NCBI GenBank assembly: GCA_006503535.1
Contig: QYRS01000001.1
Location: 558,001 to 622,000, forward strand
Reading direction: 5' to 3'
Source: Arthrinium phaeospermum
Lineage: Eukaryota > Ascomycota > Sordariomycetes > Amphisphaeriales > Apiosporaceae
Length of the DNA: 64,000 nucleotides
The notes below the pieces were generated by a model, which was not told where the DNA came from, made no database searches, and worked only from the letters and a program-made list of their open reading frames with translations. The position numbers were made by a program, and so were the translations under genes. Of the stretch, positions 31,837 through 44,491 are shown in pieces; the first letter of the stretch is position 1, and each line of letters begins with the position of its first letter.

Positions 31837-33450
31837 ATGTCGGCACTTCTCCGCCCTGCGGTCCTTGGGCCGGTGCTTGCCCTCATCAGCTATGTGCTCT
31901 ACCAGATCCTGCGTTCCTTCCGAAGCAACCTGCCCGATCTGCCCATCGTCGGGGCCAAGCCGGGCGAGTGGTTCCCCTGCAGCGCGCAAGATGGCGGAAC
32001 GCCATCAACATCAAGGCGACCCTCCAGCAGGCCTACCGCCAGTACCGGCACCAGGCCTGCCTCTTCCCCGTGGCCGGCGATTACGACTATGTCTACCTGC
32101 CCCGGGAGGAGCTGCAGTGGCTCCTCGACCAGCCCGACTCCAGCGTCAGCATGCACGAGCGCCATGGACATCCTCCAGACCGAGCACACCGTCATGGACC
32201 CGCAGCTGGTGATCAACCCCGTTCACCATGACCTCGTCAAGGGCGTCATGACCCGCGAGACGGGCAACCTGGTCCCGGAGCTGTTCGACGAGATCCAGCA
32301 TGGCGTCGGCGAGTTTCTACGGTTCGGAGCCCGGCGTCACCAAGGAGGTGACCGTCTATGCCACGGTGCAGCAGCTTGTCTGTCGCATAACGAACAGGGT
32401 CTTCGTCGGTCTCCCGCTGTGTCGCAATGAGGAGCTCTTGAAGAATGGCATCGCTTTTGCCATGGACATCCCCATCACGGCCAACATGCTCAAGTTCGTG
32501 TGGCAGCCGCTTCGGCCACTCGCCGCATTGGTACTCGCCTTGCCGAACCGCATCCACACCAATCGTTTCATCGGCATTCTCCGGCCAGAAGTCGAGCGCC
32601 GCGTCGCCAACTATGATGCGCGGAAAGCAGATCCGGAGACGAAAGCGGCTGAAAAGGTGCCAAACGACTTGCTCCAATGGTCCATAAACCAGGCCAAGGC
32701 CTCTGGAGACCCGTACCTGTGCCGGACCTATTCACTGGCCTCGCGTGTTCTCTTGTTGAACTTCGCCTCCATCCACACGTCCTCGTTCGCCATGACCCAC
32801 GTACTGTTTGACCTCGCCGCGAACGACCCGGCGTACATCGAAGAGCTCCGCCGCGAGATCAAGGCGGTCCTCGCCGAGAACAACGGCGTCTGGGACAAGC
32901 GGATCCTGCAGAAGATGCTCAAGCTGGACAGCACCATGCGGGAGTCCGGGCGCATGAACTCGATGGTCACGTTCGCGACCTCGCGCCTGGTCATCAACCC
33001 CAAGGGCATCACCACGCCCTCGGGCGTCCACATCCCGCCAGGGGTCGTCGTGAGCGGCCCGGCGTACCCGGTCTTCCACGACGAGGCGATCTACCCGGAC
33101 CCGCACACGTTCAAGCCGTTCCGGTTCGCCGAGATACGGCAGCAGCTGCCGTCGTCAGAGGGCGGGGCGGCCACCGGCGGGGAGAAGAAGGGGGGCACCA
33201 CGACGTACGTGCAGCGGGCGCGTCAGGCCTTCGCCACGACGAGCCCGAGTACGTCGCGTTTGGCCACGGGCGGCACGCCTGCCCGGGCCGGTTCTTCGCG
33301 GCCACCGAGCTGAAGCTCATGCTCGCTTTCATCATCTTGCACTACGACATTGAGCGCATAGAGCAGCGTCCGGGCAATACGTGGTTCTCGGCGAACCGGG
33401 TGCCTCCGATGAAGGCAACCTTGAAGGTGACGAGAAGGGCGGATATCTAG
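31837..33450 (+). pseudogene. membrane-anchored cytochrome P450 with four frame breaks
   Basis: The start reads MSALLRPAVLGPVLALISYV, a typical N-terminal membrane anchor, followed by the Pro-rich hinge LPDLPIVGAKPGEWFP. Reading on needs frame changes near 31976, 32160, 32314 and 33245. With these changes the whole P450 is covered: NRVFVGLPLCRNEE, the K-helix ExxR (ESGR in [10 protein letters not shown]), the PERF-like region [12 protein letters not shown] and the heme loop [14 protein letters not shown] with the Cys ligand. The expected length is about 538 residues and no intron is evident. Three breaks look like a lost base in or near G/C runs and one like a gained T. The resemblance is to ent-kaurene-oxidase-type fungal P450s. 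As the sequence stands it would not give a working enzyme; error or true decay cannot be separated from this window alone. Confidence 0.8.
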
Positions 33451-34476
33451 CATTATAATTGCATCGCCGCGTAGCACTCGGTCAATACTATAACTTAAGC
33501 GAACTCTTCATATCTTTCCCATCGTCACATATTGAAACACCTGAGGTAGTTGTGCATAAGCCATTTACGTCTCTCCAAATTAATCCTTTCGTGACATAGG
33601 TCATCAATATCTTGGTAAATCGGTACAAGAAAGAATTTGTACAGAATCACGGGTCGATACAGAACAAGGGCACTGTTACATTATCTATCTCTCTCGGCCC
33701 TCTGCCCCGAGAGCAATACGCCGAGCTGGGGAGAATCGAGCAATGCCTGAAGCTGATACCAATAAGACATAGAAAAGAATCCATGGTGATCACTGCATCT
33801 TGATTGAGTCAATACCATTACTTTGCCTTATTGAATTACTTCAGACCAAACTGCGATGAAGTTTTTGCAATACGTATCTTTAAACCCAACAAATCTGATA
33901 AAGACTTGTCGGAGTCCAAGGCAAAGCAAATGATGATGCTCATGAGTATCTTTCATTCCACTTTCCTGCTGCTAGGAAATCGAACCTCTTGACAGGGTAC
34001 GAATAAAACAAACAAGCCCATCGTATATAGCTGATGATTCAAGACCAAGTATAATTGTCGCGATATTGAACAGGGGTCATAGAAGCAGGTGACAGGCGCC
34101 AAGGATCTTGAAGATGCGACGAGTATGTCTTAGATTTCCCCCCTTTCTCTTCGAGACATGCCGCCTTTGTCAGGACAAGTCAAAACCTTCTGAATCAAAA
34201 CAAAGAACCTTTATTCCGGTATGCCTCTAAATAAGTTAAGACGGGCCCGCCAGCGGCGTGCGTGGCGGACCACCATCGCCATACTAGTCGAGAGGAGAAA
34301 AAACTTGCTCACCACCTATCCGCCGCCACATACGCCCCCGGCACGGCATCACATGTTGGCAAGCAAGGCAGGCCCTCCAAAAGCCCGAAATTACCGGCAA
34401 CGCAGAGAAAGAGAAGGGAGATCATTCAGTCTATACGTAATCAAGCCATAATCCACGAAGCGAGCAGAAAAGACAA
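33451..34476. other. intergenic region
   Basis: About 1 kb between the P450 end and the next gene. Short frames have no motif support. I see no repeat or RNA gene. Confidence 0.4.
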
Positions 34477-35303
34477 ATGGAGAACACCTTCTACGTCACC
34501 CGCCGCTTCCCCTGCGGCCACAGCGTCGTATACGAGCACCCGGCCATCGTGCTGCGGAAGATGACGCGGGCCGGCCTGGTGCCCCGGGACCAGGAGTTCG
34601 CCCAAGTGACGGTCCATCTCGGCACGAGCGACGACTGCGGCACATGCGGCCCTGGTCCCGGCATGAAGAAGCCAACGTCCACAACAACAACATCCAGCAT
34701 ACGGGATATCATCAAGAAGTCCAATACCATTGCAACAACTACTACCCACCAGTCAACGACGACAAAGTCGCTCCTCAAACACACCTTCTGCTGCGAACAC
34801 AACATGCGCCGGCCCATGCACGAGTCCGTCCTAGCCAAGCTGCGCAAACACCAAGTCCTGCCCCCGGACCCCCGCGGCGCCGGGGACCCCATCGTGCTGG
34901 AAGTGGAGAGCTCCTACTGCGAGACGTGCCAGGAGGCCAAGATGCGCGAGGTGCACGCATCCCTGGACCAACTCAAGCACAACCTAAGCCCGAAAACCCT
35001 CGCCAATAACCACAACAACAACGGCGACAACGAAAACAACAACACCATATCATCGTGGAGCAGCCGCCGGAGGACGAGCTCCGGGACGTGTTCCACCAGC
35101 TCGAGGAGGCGCAGCTGACGGCGGAGCTGGCGCCGCGGCACTTCCGGGGCGCGCTGCGGGTCTTTGCCGACATTTGCGTCGCGGCGGTTGCGCCGCCCGA
35201 GCTGCTGCGGGCGTGGGCGCAGACGCTCACGTCCAACGACTACATGGTGACGGATCTGCAGAGGGCCATCGAAGAGAGGCTGGCGCAGAGCTCTAGTTGT
35301 TGA
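34477..35303 (+). CDS. double CxH/CxxC-module protein, one frame break
   Basis: Translation from the ATG at 34477 begins MENTFYVTRRFPCGHSVVYE. It shows two similar modules. The first is FPCGH ... VLRKMTRAGLVPRDQE ... DDCGTC; the second is FCCEH ... VLAKLRKHQVLPPDPR ... SYCETC. Each offers a Cys-x-His and a Cys-x2-Cys pair, about 50 residues apart, which would suit one zinc each. A Thr/Ser-rich linker separates them. After module 2 there is an Asn-rich stretch, where the frame breaks near 35048. The next frame continues as a helical domain (QPPEDELRDVFHQLEEAQLT onward) to the stop at 35303, giving about 276 residues in all. The gene at 12140-13048 has one such module. The family is unknown to me. 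Confidence 0.6.
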
Positions 35304-35605
35304 GAAGTATTGGGGAAAGGGCTTATATAAATCACGCAAAAAATCATGTAATGTAGTCGGAATTACTGTATTAATACATCTTGTACACAATATCACACGA
35401 GTCACAAAAGCATTAATGGGAACAGTATTGTGCAGACCTCAAAATCGTAGTATTTCAGATTATTGTTTCATCCATCCGATGACTCTTGTAGATCGTAAAC
35501 CAAAAAGCAACGCGCCCTTCTATATGCATGATAATTTTAGAGAGTTTTCTTGTCGTGACATGATTGCATCATAAGTCTTCCTCCATCAAACCAAACTGCT
35601 TGCTA
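35304..35605. other. short intergenic region between convergent genes
   Basis: About 300 bases between two convergent 3' ends. AT-rich, with no other feature. Confidence 0.4.
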
Positions 35606-36192
35606 CTACATGAAAAACACGGGTTCCATGAAGTGCTGTTTACTGCTGCTGTAGAGGCAGCCGACGGGCTCCGAGATGGTCTGGACGCGGGCGGCGATGG
35701 CGGTGCAGTTGGAGTTGCCGCCGGGGTTGGAGGTACCGGCGAGCCAGATCTTGTAGGCGCCCTCGGCGTAGCCGGGGCAGGCCTGGAAGTCGGCGCCGTC
35801 GAACTGAGGTGGCCGTCCTCGATGGAGAAGCCGGCGCGCTCGCCGTTGCGGACGATGGGCTCGACGCCGGTGGTGTAGCCCATGATGCCCTGGCCCATGC
35901 CGGAGCGGTCGACGAAGAGCTGCTGGGGCGGGTTCTGGCCGTTGTTGAAGAGGAACAGCTCGCCGGCCTCGTTGAGGTGGAAGGTGGCGAACTCCTCCTT
36001 GGCGCCCTTGTCGCAGCTGGCGTCCTGGGCAGGGCCGTTGGCGAAGATGCCGCGGCTGGAGGCGCTCCAGCCGGCGTACTGCAGGGCAGTGCCCGAGGCG
36101 ATGGACAGGACACCGAAGGTCTGGCCGATGGGGGTCTGGGCCGAGACAGCGGCGGCCGACGAGGCGGCAATGGCGATGTTCTTGAACTGCAT
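35606..36192 (-). CDS. phiA: secreted cell wall protein, PhiA-like, one frame break
   Basis: The start MQFKNIAIAASSAAAVSAQ is a classic signal peptide with an Ala-x-Ala-type cleavage site. The mature part has TFGVLSIASG, a Cys in DASCDKG, GELFLFNNGQNPPQQLFVDR and SGMGQGIMGYTTG, closely matching the PhiA/antigenic cell wall protein family needed for phialide and conidium development in Aspergillus. Near 35803-35811 one base is missing: after SIEDGHL the frame continues as QFDGADFQACPGYAEGAYK and then NPGGNSNC, the usual C-terminal domain with paired cysteines, ending at the stop 35606-35608. About 195 residues are expected. The gene symbol is by homology only. Confidence 0.75.
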
Positions 36193-37849
36193 TTTGGTGG
36201 TTGGGGGTGGGTGGTTTGGTTTAGGGGTGATTGAGATTAGGTGATTATTAAAATAAGCTGGTGGGTAAAGCGAATGTGGTGATTGTTGAGGGTGGTGAGC
36301 AAAAGGAAGGGGTACCCAGCAGAATCAGGGGGGCAGAAGGGAGCTTCTGGAAGGGGCGCATTGATGCAATTGCTCACCGGCAATCGATGATCCCTGGGGT
36401 TGGCAGGCATCGAACCGCGGAAAGGTTCTTTGTGGATGAAGTCATCGGTTCATCTGGCTTGCACAGCCCGGCTCCACCAGGCCCGTATTCACTGGAAAAC
36501 TGGGGCCGCCGAGACCCTACAGCACAGCGCGACGGCTGCCAGCGAGCTAAATGGGGAGTGCCGACGAGGGCTGGACGAGGGGGATCCCTCGGCTTGGACG
36601 GCCAGTCGGGGCACTCAGGAGGGCGCTATGCCAGAATCGTCCATCGGCTCCGAAAGCCTACTGAGATTGGGACTTCATGCGCAGAGGCTGAGAGGCAACG
36701 CACCGATCAGCCGGCGAATCGTCCTGTCCTCGCACGGTCCAAGGGGGTTGCAGTGGTCTGTCTGTCTGGCAGTGGTGCAGTTGCGTTGTCTCGTTGTCGC
36801 GCGCCCGCCTCACCTCACCAGTTGCCAGTTGGGGTCGTTTAGAAGAAAGCCAGCAGCCAGCCGCCCCATCCAAACCCGCCCGACCTGCTTGCAAGAATGG
36901 ATTGGGCCAGCAATATTTCTCCAACTTCTGTCAATAGCACCTGTAAATCAACTCATATCGTCTGACGGCAACAAAGTGTAGGTGTAGGTATGCCTGTGCA
37001 TTATTAAAATATGATTTCTTCTTTTTCTTTATCTCTTTTTTTCAGTCACAGCTGGGACACTCCATGATTGATGGAAAAGCAGGCTCCGTGTTGGTGGATG
37101 CTGTAACCTGCTACAAGTACTGGGCCTGTCACCCGTTTACCTACCTAGTAACTAACCCAACTCCAGTGTTGTCACCCAAAACCCGCCGCTACCCTTGGAA
37201 ACCCGCCAAGCCTTCGATTCGATCCCATGACCCCACCGCCAACGGCTAGCCAGCGTGCCACAATCTCGTATCGGCCGGGTCGCTTCGTCGCTTGCTCTTG
37301 GGCACCGGTTTTTCCTTTTCCTGGTCCCAGACACTAACCACCAGGCACGATCCTCTGGTACGATTTCTTCTCGGCTCTCGGGGACCACGCACCACGGGGG
37401 TTGTTGGGGGCTGAAAGCGGGCCGCCAGCGCATTGCACATGCGAGAGTTGGCAGCAGTTGGTTGTTAGGCCTCTCGCTTGGGATCTTTGCATTGGCATAC
37501 CTTGGATGCAAAGTCATGCAACGGTGATGGCTAATGTCCCAACCATCCTTTCAATTATGCAACGTCCCTTTTTCGCATCACCCCTATTTCTGCAGCAATC
37601 AATCAGCACTTTATTCCAACGCCCCTGCCCTAGAGCGGTGTGTTGCCTTTCTTCGTGTTTCTAGACAGCCCCAACAGAGCGACCGATTGTTGCATCCAAG
37701 ATCATCAATATGGTAACACCTCGATCCATTTTAGGAAACCGGAGGAATCAATGTGACATGTTTTCAACTCGAGACGATCTGATCACAAATACCATATGCT
37801 TTCCAACAAGAGTCGAATTGATTGTAACCTCGATATGCATGCAAACCTC
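36193..37849. other. 1.7-kb upstream region of the PhiA-like gene
   Basis: Long frames in 36261-36981 overlap in several registers but lack motifs and are probably chance in GC-rich DNA. The region should hold the promoter of the PhiA-like gene on its left side and the 3' flank of the large gene on its right. Confidence 0.4.
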
Positions 37850-40800
37850 CTACAAAGCGACTTCTATAATTCCTAATTCACTTGTATCCAGCCCTGCGCC
37901 CTGTGCCACAAGTGCGCCCGCAACCAGTCCTCCGCCCCCCGGATATGACCTCCCACGCAACTCTCCAAATCGCGGGATGTCGAAGTAGTAGTCGGGGTGA
38001 TGACGTCTGCCATGATGTTTTAGCTAACAACAACTCTGTTCCTGGTAGGTTATAACTTACTCGTCACGTCGTACACCTTGTCCGACTCAGCAGCAGCGAC
38101 CCAAGCCCCCAGGCCGTTCGTCATTGTGCGCCGCCAGCTCCGCCAGGGAGATCATGGCGACCGGCTCCAAGGGCGGCGCCCTCTTCGCTATGGCGTTCTT
38201 GCCGCGGAGGAGGTAGTGCCCCGCGAGGTCGACCGTATCGGGCGTTTGCGCGCCCCGGAGGCTGGCCGTCATGTCCCGCCCGCCGTAGCCGCGCCTTAGC
38301 TCGACGGGCCCGGCGCGGAACATGTAGTCGTGGAGCACGAAGCAGTCGGCCGGGATCTGCGTCAGCTCGTCAAACTCGGCCACCACTCGGCCCACCCGCC
38401 GGATCGTGTGCGACACGAGCTGGATGTTGAGCGATCCGATCCCGGAGTGCACCTTGTAGAACTCGGACGTCGCGTCGCGGCCGCCCAGCCAGCCCAGGGT
38501 TTGGAAAGGAGCGGGGTGGTGCTCAAGGTAGTCTGGTGGCGGTGGTGTTGTCACCAAGTCCAGTAACCTAGTCTAAACATCGAAAGAGGGAGAGAGAAAA
38601 GAAAGTAAAGGAGGGGTAGCCAAGTACATGATATGTCATATATGATATTGTCAATAGCAATGTAAACGCCAGTGTCTGGGCTATCGTGTGCTCGAAGCTG
38701 GCTCCAGGTGAGTAGTAAGGGATTATCAATCTCATCCGTAAGGCTCACGGGAGTGTCAGGTCTTAGACCACCGATCCGATGAATTCGCAGCTTATTCCAG
38801 GTCTCGTCCTCGGTGATTTGGTCGTGGACCAGGTATCCCGGGTTCTGGTTGTTTTGGGCCAGGACGACCTTTTTTTCCTCGTCGGTCGCGCCGGACAAGA
38901 ATGTCGTGATGTTGTAGACCCAGGCCCGTCCGTTGTAGAGATCGCGCGAGAGCGTGCCGTCAAACTCGAGGAGCTCGCTCTCGATATACCACACGTACAG
39001 GCAGCCCATACGCCGCGAAGGTTGACTTCTGATGGTCCGACGGAACGCCTCGACGTCGGCGTCGCCCGAGTTGACCTTCAACACCTTGCCACAATGCCAT
39101 GTGTCGAGAACCCGCTGCTGAGCCTGCCAGCTACTGCCATATTGCCCGTTCAACCCGACCGGAATGCCAGAGGGGTCCCAGACTTCGGCCACGACGTTGG
39201 AACTGGGTATGATGATCCAGTTCCGAGTCGGACTTCATTGATGCCCCAGTAGAGCTCGGGGTCCTTCGGCTGCGGCTCCTGGAACGGTATCTTGGGGCTG
39301 CCTCGACTCCTCTCGGGAAGTCTGGTTCCGGCGGGGGCCAGTTGTTGGGGTGAGTGTGAGCCCCGCCACGTTCAGGGAAGCGACCGATTGATTGACGGCG
39401 AGGTACGTGGCATCCGGCTGTAGGTGGGGATGTTGAAGTTGAAGTCGGCCCATTGGTCTTTGGCCCCAGCCTGCTGGCTCTGGCGCTGGCGAGCAAGGTC
39501 CTGGTAGCAACTAACGAGTGCCATGATCCACGATCTGGGCGCTAGGGTGGAGAGGATGCCCATCGGGAACAGCATATCCGCCGCGTGCCCGAGGTATTCA
39601 TTCGGATGCTGTGGTTGTTGGCCCGCAATGTCGGGGAGGCTACTACGCTCCAGCTTCAGTTATTATAGTGGACCATAGTCTTCGGCTTGATTTGTTGCCA
39701 GTTCGTCATGGCGGCGCCGTAATGTTCTCTTTGAGTTTGGAGGAGCTGTTCTGGGAGTTCCTGCATGGGAAGTGATGCGGCCATGAGGAGGTGCAGGATC
39801 CAGTAGACCTGTAGGTCATGCGTTCCGTCTCGTAGGTCTTTCCAATGGTGCGGTCGCGTAGCGCTCGGTGTTGCTCTTGACGGTGCGTAGGCAAGAGACG
39901 CATTTTCGAAAGTCTCTTGTGCGTGGTAGTCGCGGAACATCTGTATGGTGTTGCGCAACGAAGACCAGCCCCAGGCTCTTCTGCCATAGAGCAAGCTCGT
40001 CGCAGAACCACGGCCGTAGCTTCGCCATGTGCTGCATCCGATCCGCAGCGCCTCGCGAACCTTTAGCAGCGGCGCCCGCAGCTCATCCACCGCCGCAGGT
40101 CTCCCTCCGCCACCGGGCGGAATGCCACGTAAAGTGGGCAGACCTTGTGTGCCGGTAGACAGTGCCGTAGGAGGCGGCAGGCTTGAGGGCGTTACGGCCC
40201 TTCTTTCCCACCACGTCGGTCCAGTACTGGTCTGTGAAGAGAAGCGTCGTGAAAAAGGCGGGAATCTGCCAGTTGAACTCGGTGCGGGTGTCATACCAGA
40301 TTGCCTTTGCATCCAGTGCATCTCTCGGCGCTTTGCCGTAGCTTCTTATGGCCGGCTCCCTCTTCGTCGTCGATAACTGTCGTAAAAGACCTCCACCGGT
40401 GGACCTCGCCCTCGTGTAGGCCCTCCGCGAATGCTTGGAAGTTCACCCCGGGCCTCCCAGGAGATGCTTTTCAAAGGAGATACCTAACTCATTCAAATTA
40501 TCATCCCAAGAAACTGTCGGTCGTGGACACGATTGATTAGCCAAATCAGGCAGACGGTCTTTTCTTTTTCTGTACTGACCGGTTCTTGGGTGCTCATATT
40601 GGTCCACCTGTCATAACGACGCTGGTTGCCGACTGCTGCTGCAGCTCGCATTAGTAGTGCCCCAAACGGCCAGTTAGACAGCAGCTCAGCACAAACCATC
40701 ATTTCATGTATCATCTGCAGCACATCCGATCAGTTCCCATCCCGGACTGGCAGAAGGGGTGGGCACTCTCTCACCGTCATTGCTGAATCAAATCTCAGGA

Positions 40801-41962
40801 GGGTGGTCTCTGCGGGTGATTGCACCTGGTGTACTTTCACAAAGGGTACGGAGTAGTGGGGAGTGTAAGGCCACGATACTGCCACCGGTAAAAGTCGGAT
40901 CGTTATTCCGGCTCGGGTCATCGGCCGAAAAGGTCACCCCCCTAAAAGCCGTTTGTGGATTGTTCGTCGTCCAACTCGTCGGTGAAGGAACAATGGGCAA
41001 ATCGAGTGAGCTCTGTGAATTTCTGTCGCGCGGCTCGTAAACGGCACCACGGTCGGGCATTGCACTCAAGGGCCGTGCTTGCAGACAATATCCCTGGATT
41101 TCCTTAGTCCACGATGCCGGGATCGCGGAGCCGTCCATTTGGACCATTTCCCGAATAAGATTGTATCCAGCCTATGTGGGCTGTTAGAAAGAAGCTGTTG
41201 GCTTGCGGCCTTGGTGGAGCACTGCTTACCATTCATCTCTTCCTTTCATGAGTGTGTCCAATATCCTCTGGCACAGCTCGATTATGATTCTCAGTTCCTT
41301 CCAGATCCTTGGGTCTTGAGCTGTCCATTTGGAGATATGCGGCGTCTTCTCGTTGGGGCGAGCCTTTTCGTCCAAATCCAACCAGTTCTCCCTCTTCCAG
41401 ACATCGAACCACCTGCTCTCGTCGACGGTGAAGAGATGATTTTCAAACGCTTGGTAGTTCTCTGCACCATTATAGTTGGCCGAATGCCCGCCGTGGAAGG
41501 GTAAGTGGGCCATGTACTCGCTACAGCCCTCGGGTCAGGTTCCACAGTACTACGTGTCCACAGTACTACGTGTTAAGAAAAGAAAAGGGGGTGATCGCCC
41601 CAGAGACAGGTGGCGCGCTGCACTTACTTCAATGCTCCCAACTGCCACATCTTCAGGCCCGAAGTCCTAAAGTTCTGGATTTTCTCGGTGTGGAACAGGT
41701 TGTCTAGCGATTTCTCGTCCGGCATGCCCAGAGGTTGTCGAGGGGGGAGATCATGGTAGTGCAGTGGATCGAGGCTTGGAAACAGCGGCGCGAGCCCGGA
41801 ATGGTATTGGCCATCACCAAAATCAACCGGCACGTCTTTGATGTCAAACCTTGCTGCCCAAGGAGAAGGTGGCAACTGAGTTGGTGCATTGGCAGAAGCC
41901 GGGGCACTGCCTGCTTGTTTCCCGGCGCCGGGCGCAAATTTGGGAGGAAAACTGCCCGACAT
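37850..41962 (-). CDS. large protein with twin cytochrome-b5-like domains, copy 1 (frames interrupted)
   Basis: The ATG lies at 41960-41962. Exon 1 runs to 41628 and intron 1 is 41521-41627. Exon 2 (41230-41520) holds FHGGHSANYNGAENYQAFEN and IWKELRIIIELC. Later pieces, in shifting frames, are an HEMMV segment (40694-40708), NELGISFEKHLLGG, IPAFFTTLLFTDQYWTDVVG with KKGRNALKP, and a long clean stretch at 38628-39192. That stretch ends in the first b5-like domain: TWSQLRAHDSPDTGVYIAID, YDIS, intron 38533-38627, YLEHHP, GGRDATSEFYKVH. A second domain follows: ISLAELAAHNDERP, AWVAAAESDKVYDVT, RHHPDYYF, ending about 37850. One extra G in a G5 run (38106-38110) breaks it. Every one of these segments has a counterpart in the gene at 56264-59927. 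The function is unknown; heme binding by the two His pairs is plausible. Confidence 0.6.
41541..41572 (+). repeat. perfect 16-bp tandem duplication inside an intron
   Basis: TCCACAGTACTACGTG occurs twice head to tail (41541-41556, 41557-41572) within intron 1 of the copy-1 large gene. It has no effect on coding. Confidence 0.85.
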
Positions 41963-42527
41963 GATGTGAGTCTCGACGGAAAAAGAGATATCGGCTCGTC
42001 AACCGCAATGTCGAACTCCAGTGCTGCTTCGAAGGAAATATAAATAAACGGTAGGTCGGAATTGTGCCACAGACTTCTGGCTTGGAGAGTCGAAGGAAAA
42101 CGCAACACACTTCCAAGTGGCCGCCATGGTGGCTCATTGTCTGGGAGTTTCTGTCAATATTCGTTGGCATGGGGCTGCCCTTCTTTGTTGCGACAAAGGC
42201 CCTGGACGGAAATGGGAATGGCATAGCAGCCACCCAATACGCAACAAAGGAAACCCACACAATTGAGCTAAACGACATTAGCACGCAAACGGATTGACAA
42301 GACCATGAGTGCATACAGTTGCTTCAGGCTAGAAGGTTTCCAGAAACCAGAATTGGGTCTTAATACCAGAAGGGCAGCGTTGCTTTAGGCCGATTTACCT
42401 TGTGGTGGATTGCACCTGCCTCCATTTCAAACCCGGGCCCGCCAACAATGGGAGACTTCCTATTCAAATGCTTAGGTATATTTCTGTCTATCGTTGCTTC
42501 CATAAAAAGTTCAAACCTTCTAATTCA
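41963..42527. other. intergenic region
   Basis: 565 bases upstream of the copy-1 large gene and downstream of the MFS transporter. I see no other feature. Confidence 0.4.
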
Positions 42528-44491
42528 TTACGTCCACGTCTTCTTGGTCGCCGCGTGACCGGCGCTTGCAGATGTTCCGTCCTCGTCCTGCCCCGTGCCT
42601 ACCCCCTCGGTCGCCGTCTCGGTGTCGGACCCATGGCGCAGCGGCTGCGCATTGGGGCTTAGAGCCTGGCTTTCCCGCCTGATGTTCCAGCCGCCGCGCC
42701 AGCCCAGCCAGCCGGATTCCCGCGGCCCCCTGGCGAAGCAGATGAGGATGGCTGCGCCGATGAATGCAACTGATTCCGCGTGTCAGTGCATGTTACAGGA
42801 TGTAGAGAACCGTATTGCTCATAGTCAAGAAAACAAACTCACTATTGCATCCACCACTCCAGACCCACCCTCCATGGGCATATAAGCGATTGCCCACGGC
42901 AGTTCCCGTCAGCCTGGACACACCAATGTGTTAACAAATCGAATCTTGGTGATTCTGTGTGACGTAAACCGAACTTACTGGCCGGCGAAGCAGAACACCA
43001 TGTAGGCGGTATTGACCCGGTTCCGCGCCTTGGGGTCGAGGTTGTACACGTTGGACCGGTTGGCCGTGTGCGCGAAGTTGGCGCCCGTGTCCATCATGAT
43101 GGCCTGGACGATGGGGCCCGCGATGGTGAAATTGCCGATAAAGGTGCCGACGACGACGCCGACGAACTCGAACGACAGCCCCAGCACGACGGAGAAGAGC
43201 GGCACGAACCGGTCCGTGATGAGGCGCGACCACAGGGGCCCAGCGCGATGACGGCGATGCCGATGAAGGCGAACAGGCCGATCTCGAGCGACGAGAAGGA
43301 GTACGGGGGCGAGGCCAGCAGGAACGTCAGCGTGGTCCAGAACGAGGTGAAGGCGGCGCTCAGGAGGAAGCCGCTGAGGCAGGCCTGCAGCAGCAGCGGC
43401 TCCGTCACCACCATTTTGACAATGTCGGAGAGCAGGCGGAAGTACGGCAGCTTCGCGTCCTTGGCCGGGTAGTCGGGCAGGAAAAAGAACAGCAGGATGA
43501 GCACCGTGTACTGGGCCCCGAAGGCCAGCCAGTAGATGTTGCGCCAGTCGGTGTAGTTGGCCACAATGCCGGACAGGACGCGGGCTATGAGCAGACCCAT
43601 GGCCAAGCCGGATACAACGACAGATAACGAAGCAGCCCGTTTCTCCGGGGCCGCCAAGTCGCCCACTAGGGGCAACATTATCTGGGGCGTCACCGTGCTA
43701 TAAGAGTATATCATCAGTTTAAATCTAGATCTTATGGAAAGGGGATATGGCGGCATATTCTCATTACTCATAATGACTTACCCAACACCACAAATGAACG
43801 ACAGAGCGATGAACACATTGAAGTTGCTAGTGAGGCACAAACCAAGCCACTGCGAGAGTCAGAAATGGCCTTCGCTCACAAACGTTTCTGCCGGGAAACC
43901 TTGGTACGAATCGAAAAAAAAAGAAAGAAGAAAGAAGTAAAGTATTATACGTACCACGGTGGCCGTGAGGAATACTAGCAATAGCACAAACGGCCGCCTC
44001 GGGACTTTGTCACCCAAGGGGCAGACCAGCAGCAAGCCTACAGCATAGCCGCCCTGACTCAAGGTGGCGACCAAAGAGGAGCGTTCATAGCTGACCCCGA
44101 ACTCCTTGGCGATGAGGTTCAGAATGGGCTGTGGGTAGTAGAGGTTCGCGACGGTGAATGTCCCGGCCTGGTCTCACATCGTCAGTCACCTACTGCACAT
44201 CTTGTTGATGACGAGAACATTGTGACTTACAAACCCAAGGAGGATGTTGGTCGCCAGCGTAAACTGCGGTGGGCTCTTGGGGTCGTAACGGCATCTCTGG
44301 GGCATCCAGCAGTCGATGAGCGTCCAAATGCTGGTCGCGCCGCTAATCTCGCTGCTGGCGCTTTGCGTTAGTGACATGCGCGGGCTTTGGCTTGTGATGG
44401 CGTCCTTTGGCGGCTCATCCCCCCGTGGCCCCTGAAAGCCCGAGATGACCACGATGCACGTCGGGCTCCTCCGTACGGGGTTTCTCTTCAT
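42528..44491 (-). CDS. MFS transporter (one internal frame break)
   Basis: The ATG is near 44489-44491, with an in-frame alternative a few bases upstream in another register. Segments recognisable as an MFS permease follow: TLATNILLGF, intron, AGTFTVANLYYPQPILNLIA, YAVGLLLVCPLGDKVPRRPF (the loop 2-3 motif), intron, GVGTVTPQIMLPLVGDL, SVVVSGLAMGLLIARVLSGI, then helices 7-12 with VVVGTFIGNFTIAGPIVQAI and NRVNTAYMVFCFAGQ. Two last introns precede a short tail ending at the stop 42528-42530. One C is missing in a run near 43234-43243 (between ALGP and WSRLITDRF). About 12 membrane spans are expected in the plasma membrane. The pattern resembles drug:H+ or sugar exporters of the DHA1/YgcS kind; the substrate is unknown. 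Confidence 0.75.

Noticed and set aside
36360..36450. Possible tRNA T-arm on the minus strand (GGTTCGAT-like)
   Set aside because: The sequences on each side cannot form the five-pair T stem or an acceptor stem, and no anticodon arm is present.
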